The notes under the pieces were generated by a model that searched no databases, had not been told where the DNA came from, and saw nothing but the letters and a program-made list of their open reading frames with translations. From positions 14,490,552 to 14,554,551 of the forward strand of contig NC_072790.1 in assembly GCF_028583425.1 (NCBI RefSeq): a stretch of 64,000 nt of DNA. Reading direction: 5' to 3'. Below are positions 44,972 through 54,689 of the stretch, piece by piece. Source of the DNA: Eublepharis macularius. Its lineage: Eukaryota; Chordata; Lepidosauria; Squamata; Eublepharidae. The position numbers and the translations under genes are program-made. Position 1 is the first letter of the stretch. Each line of letters starts with the position of its first letter.

Positions 44972-44987
44972 TAGTCCCCATGGGATG

Positions 44988-45787
44988 GCAAGCTGTGTTC
45001 TGCCACCAGCCATGCTGGTTGGGCCTTGCCTCCCTTTTCCGCAGGGGTGAGCCGCCCGGTTGCTGCACTCACCCTATTGAGGATCTGGCCCAATGCCTCA
45101 AAACCGCCAAACCCTTAAAGTTGTGACAGGCCCACGGCCGCCATGGTTGCACGGTGGGTGGGTGGGCAGGAAAATCATCCTGCTCCTGCCACAGCGTCAC
45201 TGGAATGGCGCCACCCATGTTGCACCCCCTTCGGAAGAGGCCTCCAGATGTTCATCCTCTTCCACCTTTGTCCATGCCTCCACTTCCACCTGGCCCTCAG
45301 CAGCAACACAGCCCGCGCATTAAGTCTGCGAGCTTCCTTTCTTTGCACAGGGTTTAGATTGCAAGGTAAATTGGCATTCACCTTGATAGCTTAAGCTCTA
45401 TGAAATGACTGATCAGCTAGCACAGACAGGGCACGTTTATTATTTGAACAAGGCAATTTATCTGTCAAAGCAAACTGCCCATTGACTAATGTAGTGGGTT
45501 TTATCCTGTGAACAGTAAACAGACAAATACAGTTCTCCACACCTTCACATCTTCCCCTTTGCTACTGCTGCCTTCTATACCCCTCCAAAAGCTGTATCTG
45601 AAGGCTGGAGAGTCCCTGGGAACACAAGAGGATGCCGTGTGGGAGGCTACAGCTTCAAGGTAAAGAAGTAGCGACCAGCCCTCTTCCCTTTTGTGTAATA
45701 GCCCAGTGCAGGGAACACATGAGTCCTCTACACATGATCCTGACACTGCCTTCCCCTGTCCACGTTTGCTGGTTCATGAACATGGCA
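44988..45787. other. No gene supported; possible retroelement remnant
   Basis: GC-rich 45000-45310 then AT-rich. Continues the sequence interrupted at 43257. Open frames here overlap in several registers and show no domain. Confidence 0.3.
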
Positions 45788-45795
45788 CCTATGGG

Positions 45796-46164
45796 CAGGG
45801 CTTTTTTTCAGCTGGAACACGGTGGAACGGAGTTCCAGAACCTCTTGAAAATGGCCACATGGCTGGTGGCCCCGCCCCCTGATCTCCAGAAAGAGGGGAG
45901 TTTAGATTGGCAATCTAAACTCCCCTCTGTCTGGAGATCATTGGGCGGGGCCATGTGACCATTTTCTCTGAGGGCAATTTAAACTTTAAAAACCTCCCCC
46001 CTTGTTCCAGCTGACCCAAAGTGATGTCATTGTGTGGTCCTGGGAGCGTACACACACTTTGCGCACATGCATGTGGTACAGGGGCACCACCTCCTGCCAA
46101 GAGTTGCCCCCTGTGCTGGCAACCCACTGAGTTCCACCACCTCTTTCCCCAGAAAAAAGCCCTG
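45796..46164. mobile_element. hAT-like MITE (CAGGGCTTTTTT family), long form
   Basis: Perfect 8-bp flanks CCTATGGG (45788-45795, 46165-46172). Shares the CCAAAGTGATGTCATTGTG segment with the long copy at 32724, in opposite orientation. Confidence 0.88.
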
Positions 46165-46172
46165 CCTATGGG

Positions 46173-47545
46173 CAAAGGAAATGAGAATGCACATACACTC
46201 CCTCCCCTTGATCAGAAACATTTGGAAAACAAGGGCCCTGATCATGGTAGCAGAAGACTCACAGAGGCAGTGGGGGCCCTTGCTGGTGACATAATGACGT
46301 CAATGGTGATGTGCTGATGTCACTTCCTATGAGACTGGAAGTGATGTCAGAGTGTTACTGGCATGCTCTAACATTCAGGCAAAACTCTAAGGTTTATCCA
46401 TAGGGATTTTTCAAGATGCTAGAGCACCACTGGTGATGCACTGACATCGCTTCCGGTTGTATGTGAAGTTACTTCAGCATATTACGGCATGAGCTATTGC
46501 CTCCTGTTAATTTTCCTCTGGCCTGCCAGATGAGCAGCAACAGAAAGGGCATGCTGGTAGCAAGAGTTTGGGAATCCTAAATCACAAGGGAGGGTGTGTA
46601 CATGTAAACCCTGAGCTCATAACCAGGGGGCTGGGCCAGCAAGCTCGTGCCCACTTACCCTCTCTGTGTAAGGTAAGAATTAGAACATAGAAATTTTACT
46701 TTTGAATAATTCTTAAATTCAATGCCTGTGTGAATTAACACATCTATTATGGCCAATATTTACCCAGGTTCTGGTCCCCGGTTTGATTTGTCTCTTCCTT
46801 ACAATCAGATGTACCTATCTAATGCAGGACGTGTGTGCTTGCATTATAATGTGTGCACAGGGCCGATGGTTTCCATGAATGGAGCTAGAGCTCATGCAAG
46901 GACGGGAGAGACACAATTCCTTTTGATGGCCACTTCATGATATTCATATCTATTATCAGGAGATGTTTCAAGGTATTTTGTTGCCCCAAGCAAGATACAC
47001 ACATTACTTCCATTTTGGACCTGCGACATGGCCAGCTGGGTCCAGGCAGTGATGGCAGTCACCACCTATACCACTGATGGTTGGTAGGCAGCTATGACCC
47101 TATGCATGCCCTCCGATTGGTGCCACTGCAAGCAGGCACTTGGAGAACCAAGGTGAAAGAATGGGGAAGGGGAAAACATCTTGGGTTTGATGGAAGAGGA
47201 GTTAGATCGGAAGAGTGTTCGTGAGCTGATTTGCAGTTCTGCCTGTGCCGTGAAGCAATGAGCTTTGTTGCTCAACCCATCTCATTTCTCAGCTCTTGGA
47301 TTTTCCAAGAGGAAGAAGAAATTTCATTTCCTGTTACAACCACATGAAGAAAACAGAAATGCTCAGCTGTCTGGTTTTTACATTGGCACTCTCCCTGATC
47401 GTAATATAGAAGCTGGAAATAGGTTATTTATTATTAGAACTCACTGGTATCGGGCCTGTACAGCTCAAACAATGACAACATCTATTGTGATGTATTTAGT
47501 AATATTCATGACCAAGAACATACCAAATGAAACAACCAACCTCTG
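46173..47545. other. No gene seen; unclassified
   Basis: Contains repeated CAGTGATGTCA-like and GGTGATGTGCTGATGTCAC phrases (46290-46480) but no assigned element. The frames at 46749 and 47265 resemble nothing known. Confidence 0.35.
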
Positions 47546-47548
47546 GGA

Positions 47549-47618
47549 AGGGCCTGTGGCTCAATGGAAGAGCCTCTGCTTTGTATGCAGAAGTTTCCAG
47601 GTTCAATCTCTGGCATCT
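47549..47618 (+). repeat. tRNA-Ala-like SINE head
   Basis: GGGCCTGTGGCTCAATGG, TTTGTATGCAGAAG, GGTTCAATCTCTGGC. It ends where the family 2 multimer's target duplication begins. Confidence 0.7.
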
Positions 47619-47629
47619 CCAATAACAAG

Positions 47630-48229
47630 TATGGTCTTGGTGGTGCGGCTGGACTCTTTTTGATTTTGCTACTACAGACTAACACGGCAAACTCCTTTGA
47701 ACCTTTACACAAGCAAACTGATCCCCACATCAAAAGGAGCTGCCTGCATCTTCATATCAAAGGAGTTGTTTACATCCCTCCTCTCCTCCTCCCCTCCCCT
47801 CTCCTCCTCTATATTTGACCAGTTTCTTTCTGCCCTCCATGCATCTGACGAAGAGAGCTGTGATTCTCGAAAGCTTATGCTACAATAAAATTGGTTAGTC
47901 TTAAAGGTGCTACTGGACTCTTTTTGATTTTGCTACTACAGACTAACACGGCAAACTCCTTTGAACCTTTACACAAGCAAACTGATCCCCACATCAAAAG
48001 GAGCTGCCTGCATCTTCATATCAAAGGAGTTGTTTACATCCCTCCTCTCCTCCTCCCCTCCCCTCTCCTCCTCTATATTTGACCAGTTTCTTTCTGCCCT
48101 CCATGCATCTGACGAAGAGAACTGTGATTCTCGAAAGCTTATGCTACAATAAAATTGGTTAGTCTTAAAGGTGCTACTGGACTCTTTTTGATTTTGCTAC
48201 TACAGACTAACACGGCTAACTCCTCTGGA
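47630..48229 (+). mobile_element. Head-to-tail multimer of Penelope-type family 2 (264-bp units)
   Basis: The phrase GGACTCTTTTTGATTTTGC recurs at 47651, 47915 and 48179, an exact 264-bp period. The two complete units differ visibly at about one base. The array starts in a worn partial unit and ends AACTCCTCTGGA. A perfect 11-bp duplication CCAATAACAAG flanks the whole array (47619-47629, 48230-48240), so it entered as a multimer or grew after entry. Each unit carries GCAT, CTGACGA, a GAGA-TCTC hairpin, GAAAGCTT and ATGC (47841-47880, 48105-48144). Confidence 0.82.
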
Positions 48230-48409
48230 CCAATAACAAGGATTAGGTTACATTTGATGTGAAAGACCTTGGAGAACTGCTGCTAGTCAGAGCAGACAAC
48301 ACTAACCTTGATAGACAATTCGTCTGGCAGGGTAGAAAGCATGCGTTCAAAATATGCTCATTACTGTAGATGTGTGCTCTGGTATGCGCGATTTCTGAGC
48401 TGTTAAGAG

Positions 48410-48602
48410 CCAGTGTGGTATAGTGTCCAGAATGACAGACTAGAATCCGGGTGATGCAGGTTCAATTGTCCACTCTGCCATGGTAGCATAACCTACCTCG
48501 CAGGGTTGTGATGATAAAATGGAGGAGGGGAGAAGGATGTAAGCTGCTTTGGGTCCCCATTGGGGAGAAAGGCAGGGTACAAATAAAATAAAAGAAATAA
48601 AT
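48410..48602 (+). repeat. tRNA-derived SINE
   Basis: Head with AGTGTGGTATAGTGTCC, then CTCGCAGGGTTGTGATG, GTAAGCTGCTTTGGGTCC and an AATAAA-rich tail. Confidence 0.72.
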
Positions 48603-48718
48603 CTTCTTATCCCATCTAGGTCTTAAAGATGGCCTTAAAGCCAATAGGCTGTTCAACCAGAAAAAGACAGCAATATATCTAAAAAGTTATTGCTGTTAGT
48701 CATAAAAATAGACAATGG

Positions 48719-48866
48719 CTGATTCTGCACACGTTGGATATTGCACTTTCAATGCACTTTATCAATCGTTTGAGGTGGATTTTTTGTTCTGCACACAAAA
48801 AAATCCATTCCAAATGATCTATAAAGAGGATTGGAAGTGCATTATCCAACGTGTGCGGAATCACTC
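48719..48866. mobile_element. Fold-back MITE (GATTCTGCACACGTTGG ends)
   Basis: Inverted arms GATTCTGCACACGTTGGATA and TATCCAACGTGTGCGGAATC meet around 48790 at TTTTTTGTTCTGCACAC. No coding capacity. Confidence 0.65.
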
Positions 48867-48906
48867 AACGTTTGATTGCAGCAACTATATATTTACATAC
48901 ATCTAA

Positions 48907-49489
48907 TGTTATATTAAAATCCAGGTCCGCTCACAGAGTCATTAAATGATAATTAAAAGAATGAACAGGCTTCTTATTCAGATGAGGATCCAGAAATTTT
49001 CTTCTCAGATCCGAATAAGTTATAGAGAAAAAGAAGAAATGCATGATTGTTTCTACCAAAGAATTATCACAGATACAAACTCTGAATCCTCTTTCTTGGC
49101 CCGTTAATCGTCCATGTAAGTGGAAGTGAATTTATTCTTGCAAGGAAAAAAAAAATTCTGGTAACGTGGTACCGCAACACTATAGAAATATTATGGTAAG
49201 CAGGGAGGGCAGAATATAAATGTAATAAATTAAAATTAAATTAAATTAAATTGATTAAAGTACGAATATCCAAAATATCCAAAATACATGGCAAACATAC
49301 ATGCCACTTCCCTTCCTTAGTTGTCCAGCATGAGACCACTGGACTATAAGGAAGTTTCAAGCAACAGAGTTCTCTAGCATCGATCCCATAAAGCATTCAT
49401 TAGTGGATATCACAATTATTTTCTTAAATAATTGAATAAATTGGGCTTAAAAACATACTGCAGCTACATTTCTCAGAACAGTATTTATT
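48907..49489. other. No gene seen
   Basis: AT-rich; ends of an old SINE-like tail near 49200-49255 (AGGGCAGAATATAAATG, AAATTAAATT). Confidence 0.4.
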
Positions 49490-49888
49490 TGGTGTACTGT
49501 TCCTCCAAGTGTCTCATGGTTTTCCCTCCTCCATTTTATTCTAACAAAGGTTAGGCTGAGAAAAAAATGACTGACCCAAAGTCATCCAATGACAGGGTTG
49601 CCAACTTCTGGCTGGGAAATTCCTGGAGATTTGAAGGTGGAGCTTGGGGAGGGTGGAATTTGGGAAGGGGAGAGAGCACAGCAAGGATGTGATACCATAA
49701 AGCCCACCCTCTGGAGTTGCCATTTTCTCCACAGGAACTGATGCCTGTAGTGTGAAGGCAAGTTGTAATTCCAGGAGTTCTCCAGGCCCAGCCTGGAGGC
49801 TGGCAACCCTATCACTGAATATGTTTCATGGCAAGTGCAGATTTGAACCTGGATCTCCAACCCTCTAACCACTACACAACACTGCCTC
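49490..49888 (-). repeat. tRNA-derived SINE split by a fold-back MITE
   Basis: Tail side CTCCATTTTATTC at 49528 and head AACCCTCTAACCACTACACA at 49859. The MITE 49595-49811 lies between them. Confidence 0.65.
49595..49811. mobile_element. Fold-back MITE (AGGGTTGCCAACC family), inserted in a SINE
   Basis: Ends AGGGTTGCCAACTTCTGG and GGAGGCTGGCAACCCTA. The SINE context defines both ends. Confidence 0.72.
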
Positions 49889-50429
49889 CAGGGCCGGTGC
49901 CAGTGTTTCTGGCACCTGAGGCAGCTTCAGGGCTGTTGTTCCCAGACTGCGTGATGACATCACTGCGTGTGATGTCACATGCAGGGCATGCCTTTGGGAT
50001 AGCGCACGTGCGTCCTCTTAGCCCTCTGGCTCAGTTGCTCCATGTGCCGCCCCAGCCAACAGCCACGCCTGGCCCGCAGCTGTGTGCCAGTGGCGGCAGC
50101 GGCAGCAGCAGCATAGGGCAACTGAGCAGAAGGGCTGGGAGGCTGCCTGCTCAGTTGGCCCATGCTGCCACTGCCAGCATGCGCTCCTGGCTGGGCGCAG
50201 CAGCTGCAAGCCAGGCACAGCAGGTGGCCAGGGTGGCACGCATGCGTCCTCCCAGCCTTCCGGTTCAGTTGCTCCATGCGCCGCCCCGGCCGCCTGCCGC
50301 GCCTGGCCCACAGCCGTGTGCTGGTGGCGGCGGCAGCAGCATGGGGCAATTGAGCTCTGTGGTGCGCACCCCTGCCCCGGCGCCCCCTCTGGCACCTTAA
50401 CTCTCGAGGTGGCTGCCAGCCCGGCCCTG
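49889..50429. mobile_element. hAT-like GC-rich element (CAGGGCCGG termini)
   Basis: Ends CAGGGCCGGTGCCAG and CCAGCCCGGCCCTG with perfect 8-bp flanks ACTGCCTC (49881-49888, 50430-50437). The interior has two or three GC-rich subrepeats (CATGTGCCGCCCCAGCC / CATGCGCCGCCCCGGCC), which create long open frames on both strands. Confidence 0.82.
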
Positions 50430-50534
50430 ACTGCCTCTCAGTATAAGCAGCAGAAATATGTGTACCCATTGGATATCTGAATTTGAGGGCGTTCAGACAA
50501 AACCTGTTCGGGTTCTGGGATGCAGAAAAAAAAT

Positions 50535-50737
50535 AGAATAACCAGTTTGGTGTAGCGGTAGAATGTTGGACTAGAATCTGGGTGTTGCAGGTTTGAATCT
50601 TGGGCCATCATGCACACTTTCAGCCCAACCTACCTCACAGGATTGTTGTGGGAATAAAACAGAGGCAAGGAGAATTATGTAAACCACCCTTGTTCCTCAA
50701 TGGGGAGAAATGCAGGGTATAAATGAAGTAATTTTTT
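50535..50737 (+). repeat. tRNA-derived SINE
   Basis: CAGTTTGGTGTAGCGGTAG head, GGTTTGAATCTTGG B box, GGATTGTTGTGGG and GGGTATAAATGAAG tail. Confidence 0.8.
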
Positions 50738-51579
50738 TTTAAAAAGATAGGACTCCTAAAGGCTTGGGCGCTGGTTAAAGTAACTGACTGCATTTGGAAG
50801 GTAATCTGTGTCATGTAGATAGGAAAGATGTTTAGGATAGATTACACAAAGAAGGGACAGAGAGGGATTAAGTTGCAGCAGGGTTCAGAACCATTTTCAA
50901 TGGTGCCCCCAGGGTTAGACTTTGGGGCAGAAGTTCAAGGTCTTCTAAGCGAATGGATTCACCAGGGAGGCTCCATCCAGACACAGCTGCAGCTTCCGTA
51001 ACAAAATATTAATTGCCATCTAAGGAACTGTTAAGCCCAGAGTCTATAATGACATAACTGTACCACTGCCTGTTTTCAGTAGCAGGATATGCTTCTGAAC
51101 ATATACAGAGTGCTTTCCGCTCCCCACTGAGTACCCACAACTGCAGCCACATATTGACGATTATGGATCTGGGTTTCTAAAGCAAACTGCATGGTTTCTC
51201 ACGGGTTAGCCCCTGACACCTCTTCTCTCGTGAACTAAGAACCGGAGAAAGGAAACCACAAGCTGCTGTCCCCATGATCATGTTTCATATGTGTCCACAC
51301 CCTTCGTGGGAGGATAACGACCACACATTTCCTTTCAGTGAGTGACATGACCTTTAACATGAATTCTTTATATTAGTGACTTAGAACTTACGTATACTAT
51401 GAATTGGGGATGGTTGAATGCCCACTGGTTTGGCTGACAGTATATCCACTAGTTACACACAGGAAGCAATTTTTTACGCCAATTGTTTCAGCTGTTTGCA
51501 GGCAGCCTGAGTCTGTTCATTGTGTTACTTTTTACATATTCAACAATACACAGTACAGTGCAATCAACAGAGTTTCACT
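50738..51579. other. No gene seen
   Basis: Single-copy-looking sequence without exon signature. Confidence 0.4.
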
Positions 51580-51790
51580 AGGGTTACCAACTTCAAGGCG
51601 GGGACCTGAGATTCTCCTGGAAGTACATCTGATTTCCAGACTAGAGATCAGTTCCCCTGGAAGAAATAGCCGCTTCGGAGGGCTGACTCTATGGCATCAC
51701 ATCTCTGCTGAGCTCCCCCCCAACCCCCCTCCCCCAGGCATTGCCCCCCCAAACCCTCCAGAAATTTCTCAAGGCAGAGTTGGTAACACT
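51580..51790. repeat. Fold-back MITE (AGGGTTGCCAACC family)
   Basis: TAGGGTTACCAACTTCAAGG to GAGTTGGTAACACTA. Confidence 0.7.
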
Positions 51791-51792
51791 AG

Positions 51793-51886
51793 CAGTGCAA
51801 TCCTATGCAGAGTTACTCCAGTCTAAGACAATTGGAGTCAATGGGCTTAGACTGGAGTAACTCTCCATAGGACTGCACTCTAAATT
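51793..51886. mobile_element. Palindromic MITE (CAGTGCAATCCTATG family)
   Basis: CAGTGCAATCCTATGCAGAG and CTCCATAGGACTGCACT enclose a palindrome centred on ATTGGAGTCAAT. Confidence 0.75.
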
Positions 51887-52086
51887 TCACAAATGTACAA
51901 CCCAATGGGGGGGGCACCTTTCCACTCTTCCCCCTCTCTCACAGACTTGCTGCCACAGCACTCAAATCATATAAATGGGGAGCAAATTCTTCAGCTAGTG
52001 ATGTTTCTGACAACTCTGTTCCCTTAATCCAGGCCAGTGTTTTATAGACTGCCCTAGTCCACTTCAGGACAGGGAGAAAGGAAGTT

Positions 52087-52213
52087 GGTTGTTGTGGGTT
52101 TTCCGGGCTGTATTGCCGTGGTCTTGGCATTGTAGTTCCTGACGTTTCGCCAGCAGCTGTGGCTGGCATCTTCAGAGGTGTAGCACCAAAAGACAGAGAT
52201 CTCTCAGTGTCAC
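52087..52213 (-). mobile_element. Single-arm Penelope-type repeat, family 1
   Basis: One arm only, GGTTGTTGTGGG to CTCAGTGTCAC, with perfect 12-bp flanks AGAAAGGAAGTT (52075-52086, 52214-52225). The hammerhead-like motif is on the minus strand at 52178-52138. This shows the unit can insert without a partner arm. Confidence 0.8.
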
Positions 52214-52225
52214 AGAAAGGAAGTT

Positions 52226-53089
52226 GTTGGCACTGTAGCTCTAAAAAGAGGAAAACCCCCAATTTGTTAACCTGTGCTCTTGGTTAAAATTATGCTGCCT
52301 TCTTATTCTGATACCTAATGTTAAGGACTCAAAAATGATAAACATTGTATTTTTTAAAGTCTTGCTGCTTGGTGTTCGTTTGCCCATGTTACTGACGTTT
52401 ATTTCAAACATTTATCAGAGACTTACAGAATGCACAATTCCCCTTTCTTATCATTTAATTGCCTGACCTAATCATCAGTGGCCCTAGGTAGAATCACTTT
52501 ATCTAATGCACAGATGGAAAAGCCCCTATAAAGCAAGGAAATGACCCCTCCCAGGGAATTAAACCCCACCATCACAGCTATTGCACAGCATAGGCAGGTA
52601 AACAGAGCCCCTGCCTCTCTTCTATTTTGCAGTTACACATTCAGACAACCCAAGACTGATGTAATGTTGTGAACACACAGAGTTAATGGATCAAACTCTT
52701 AACATTACAGTGGACAGAGTATACGGTAGATATTTTAGTTCTTAAATTATTAACAGAGTCAAGAGTAGAAAATTTAATTATTTTAGCCAAATGTTTAGTT
52801 CAAGCCATGAGAATTCGGGCACTCTACAAGAAAGCAGCCCTTTTGCAGTTTATGTATTAATTTTCTCTGGCCTAAATTCTTCCTTTCTTCCTCATATTCC
52901 CCGTCATGTTTGATAATATTACTAAGTCAAGATCTATTAAATCAGAGGAACAGAGTAAGTAAGAAAGAAAGAACACACACAGTTAACAGCAACATGGGCT
53001 GGAGGATCTTTCTCTGTTTTGGTATTCCTTGAGAGAGGATTTCATAATTTTACAAAGTTTCTTTGACTTAGGTACTACTCAGTGTTCCC
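52226..53089. other. No gene seen
   Basis: AT-rich sequence with no recognised element. Confidence 0.4.
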
Positions 53090-53090
53090 G

Positions 53091-53828
53091 CTAATGTGAG
53101 CACGTGAGCAATCGCTCACAGATTCTGACTCCTCTGCTCAGAGCTTCTCAGCTGTAGCTCACAGATTCTAACTCTCAGGTGGCCCCGCCCTCCCACTCAG
53201 CCAGCATCTGCAGGTGGGCCCTATAGAGATGGAGCAGGGATGGAGCCTCATCCCACTTCTCTCCTCCCTTCCTGGCTGTGGCTGGTTTGGCCCCCTGGGT
53301 AGTGCCAGAGAGCACCTCCAGCCACTAGCTGGGGAACAGAGCAGAGCTGAGTGATCGGGTCTGGCCTGACCTACGCAGCCTGAAATCGCTAGGATCCCCT
53401 CAGCCCCAGAGAGCAGAGGAGAGGAGGTAGCACCTCAGCCACCACCATGGGGAAGGCATCATTTAACTTGGCCTTGGTGCAGAAGGAGGCTGAAGAAGTA
53501 AGCATTGATTCACAAAAGCTCATCTTGAAATAAATGTGCTAGTCTTTAAGGTGTCATTGTGTGTCTGCTTTATTTTGTAGCAACACACTAATACAACTAC
53601 CCCTTTGTAATCAGCATGGACATAGCCATTTTTATACAGAAGTATACTCTGATTTTTGTGGCCCTTTCACCTAATGGCTTTTATTGTGAAATTGTTTTGA
53701 TTGTAATCAAAACAATTTGAGTGTAATTTTTTTAAAAGGGAGGTGCACTCAAAACTTTAAGTTGTTGTTTTGGCTCACAAAGTAGATTTTTAGCTCACAG
53801 CACTGCAAAGCTTAGAGGGAACTACTGC
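53091..53828. mobile_element. hAT-like nonautonomous element (CAGTGTTCCC ends), worn
   Basis: Left CAGTGTTCCCGCTAATGTGAGC, in part mirrored by GCTTAGAGGGAAC near the right end; GCTCACAG motifs recur inside. A piece of an old family 2-like repeat (AAAGCTCATCTTGAAATAAA) lies at 53510-53605. An ATG-led frame at 53446 is not supported as a gene. Confidence 0.45.
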
Positions 53829-53883
53829 CAAATGTTAACACTTTACAGCTAATAATGGAGTGCAATGATATTGCAACTGGATG

Positions 53884-54012
53884 CTTTTAGGTGGGTAGCC
53901 ATGTTAGTCTGCAGTAGAATAGCAGGATTTGAGTCCAGGGGCAGCTTATAGACCAAAAGATTTTGAGGGTGTAAGCTTTCAAGAGACAGAGTTCCTTTCT
54001 TCAGATAACTGG
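53884..54012. repeat. Old family 2-like repeat, reverse orientation
   Basis: GTGGGTAGCCATGTTAGTC, AGCAGGATTTGAGTCCAG, GTAAGCTTTCAAGAGACAG, TTCTTCAGATA: same block order as the left arm of family 2. Confidence 0.55.
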
Positions 54013-54031
54013 ATGCCATTTTCCATATTAA

Positions 54032-54296
54032 CAGGGCTTTTTTTCTGGGAAAAGAGGTGGTGGAACTCAGTTGGTTGCCCTCAGAGAAAATGGTCACATG
54101 GCTGGTGGCCCCACCCCCTGATCTCCAGACAGAGGGGAGTTTAGATTGCCCTCCGTGCCACTGTCTGGAGATCAGGGGGCGGGGCCACCAGCTCCCCTCT
54201 GTCTGGAGATCAGGGGGCGGGGCCACCAGCCATGTGACCATTTTCAAGAGGTTCCGGAACTCCTTTCCCCCGCGTTCCAGCTGAAAAAAAGCCCTG
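54032..54296. mobile_element. hAT-like MITE (CAGGGCTTTTTT family) with internal partial duplication
   Basis: Flanks CATATTAA and TATATTAA. The segment CTGTCTGGAGATCAGGGGGC occurs twice inside (54161 and 54200 regions). Confidence 0.82.
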
Positions 54297-54418
54297 TATA
54301 TTAACGTTTGCCTTGAAATCTCTTAATGATTACTTCAAAGATTCTAACTTCTAATTCCATAGGTTTTATTCACTCGTCTGAAAGAGACATATGCTCCAAC
54401 TCGAAAAGAGATATTTAC

Positions 54419-54655
54419 AGGGCAATCCTAAGCAGAGTTACTCCAGTCTACAGCCATTGATTTCAGTGGGCTTAGACAGGAGTAACTCTTCTTAGGTTTG
54501 CACTGTTAGTCAGAGAGACTCCATCCTGACTAAGGAGTGACTGGTTGAAGGACAAAGTATTCTCTTGAATTCATAGGCAGTTCTACAGTGCAAGCCTATG
54601 CAGTTACTTCAGTCTAAGCCAACTGAAATCAGTGGACTTAGAGCGAAGTAATGTT
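54419..54655. mobile_element. Two worn palindromic MITEs (CAGTGCAATCC family)
   Basis: First 54419-54508 (CAGGGCAATCCTAAGC to GTTTGCACTG), second 54577-54655 (CAGTGCAAGCCTATGC onward, right end lost). Confidence 0.62.
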
Positions 54656-54689
54656 GATTTTTCAAATTATTTTTAAAAACTCTAATAAA

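Noticed and set aside
47549-47618. tRNA-Ala gene
   Set aside because: tRNA-like but without a proper acceptor stem, and a worn sister copy exists at 29396, so a SINE head.
47697-48152. Two near-identical 63-codon frames as a duplicated gene
   Set aside because: They lie inside the 264-bp retroelement units.
47651-48229. CRISPR-like or satellite array
   Set aside because: Two and a bit 264-bp units with a target duplication fit a retroelement multimer; no spacers, and this is a vertebrate genome.
53446-53499. Possible first exon (MGKASFNLALVQKEAEE then GTAAGC)
   Set aside because: It lies in a worn hAT-like repeat, and no downstream exon or known protein matches.
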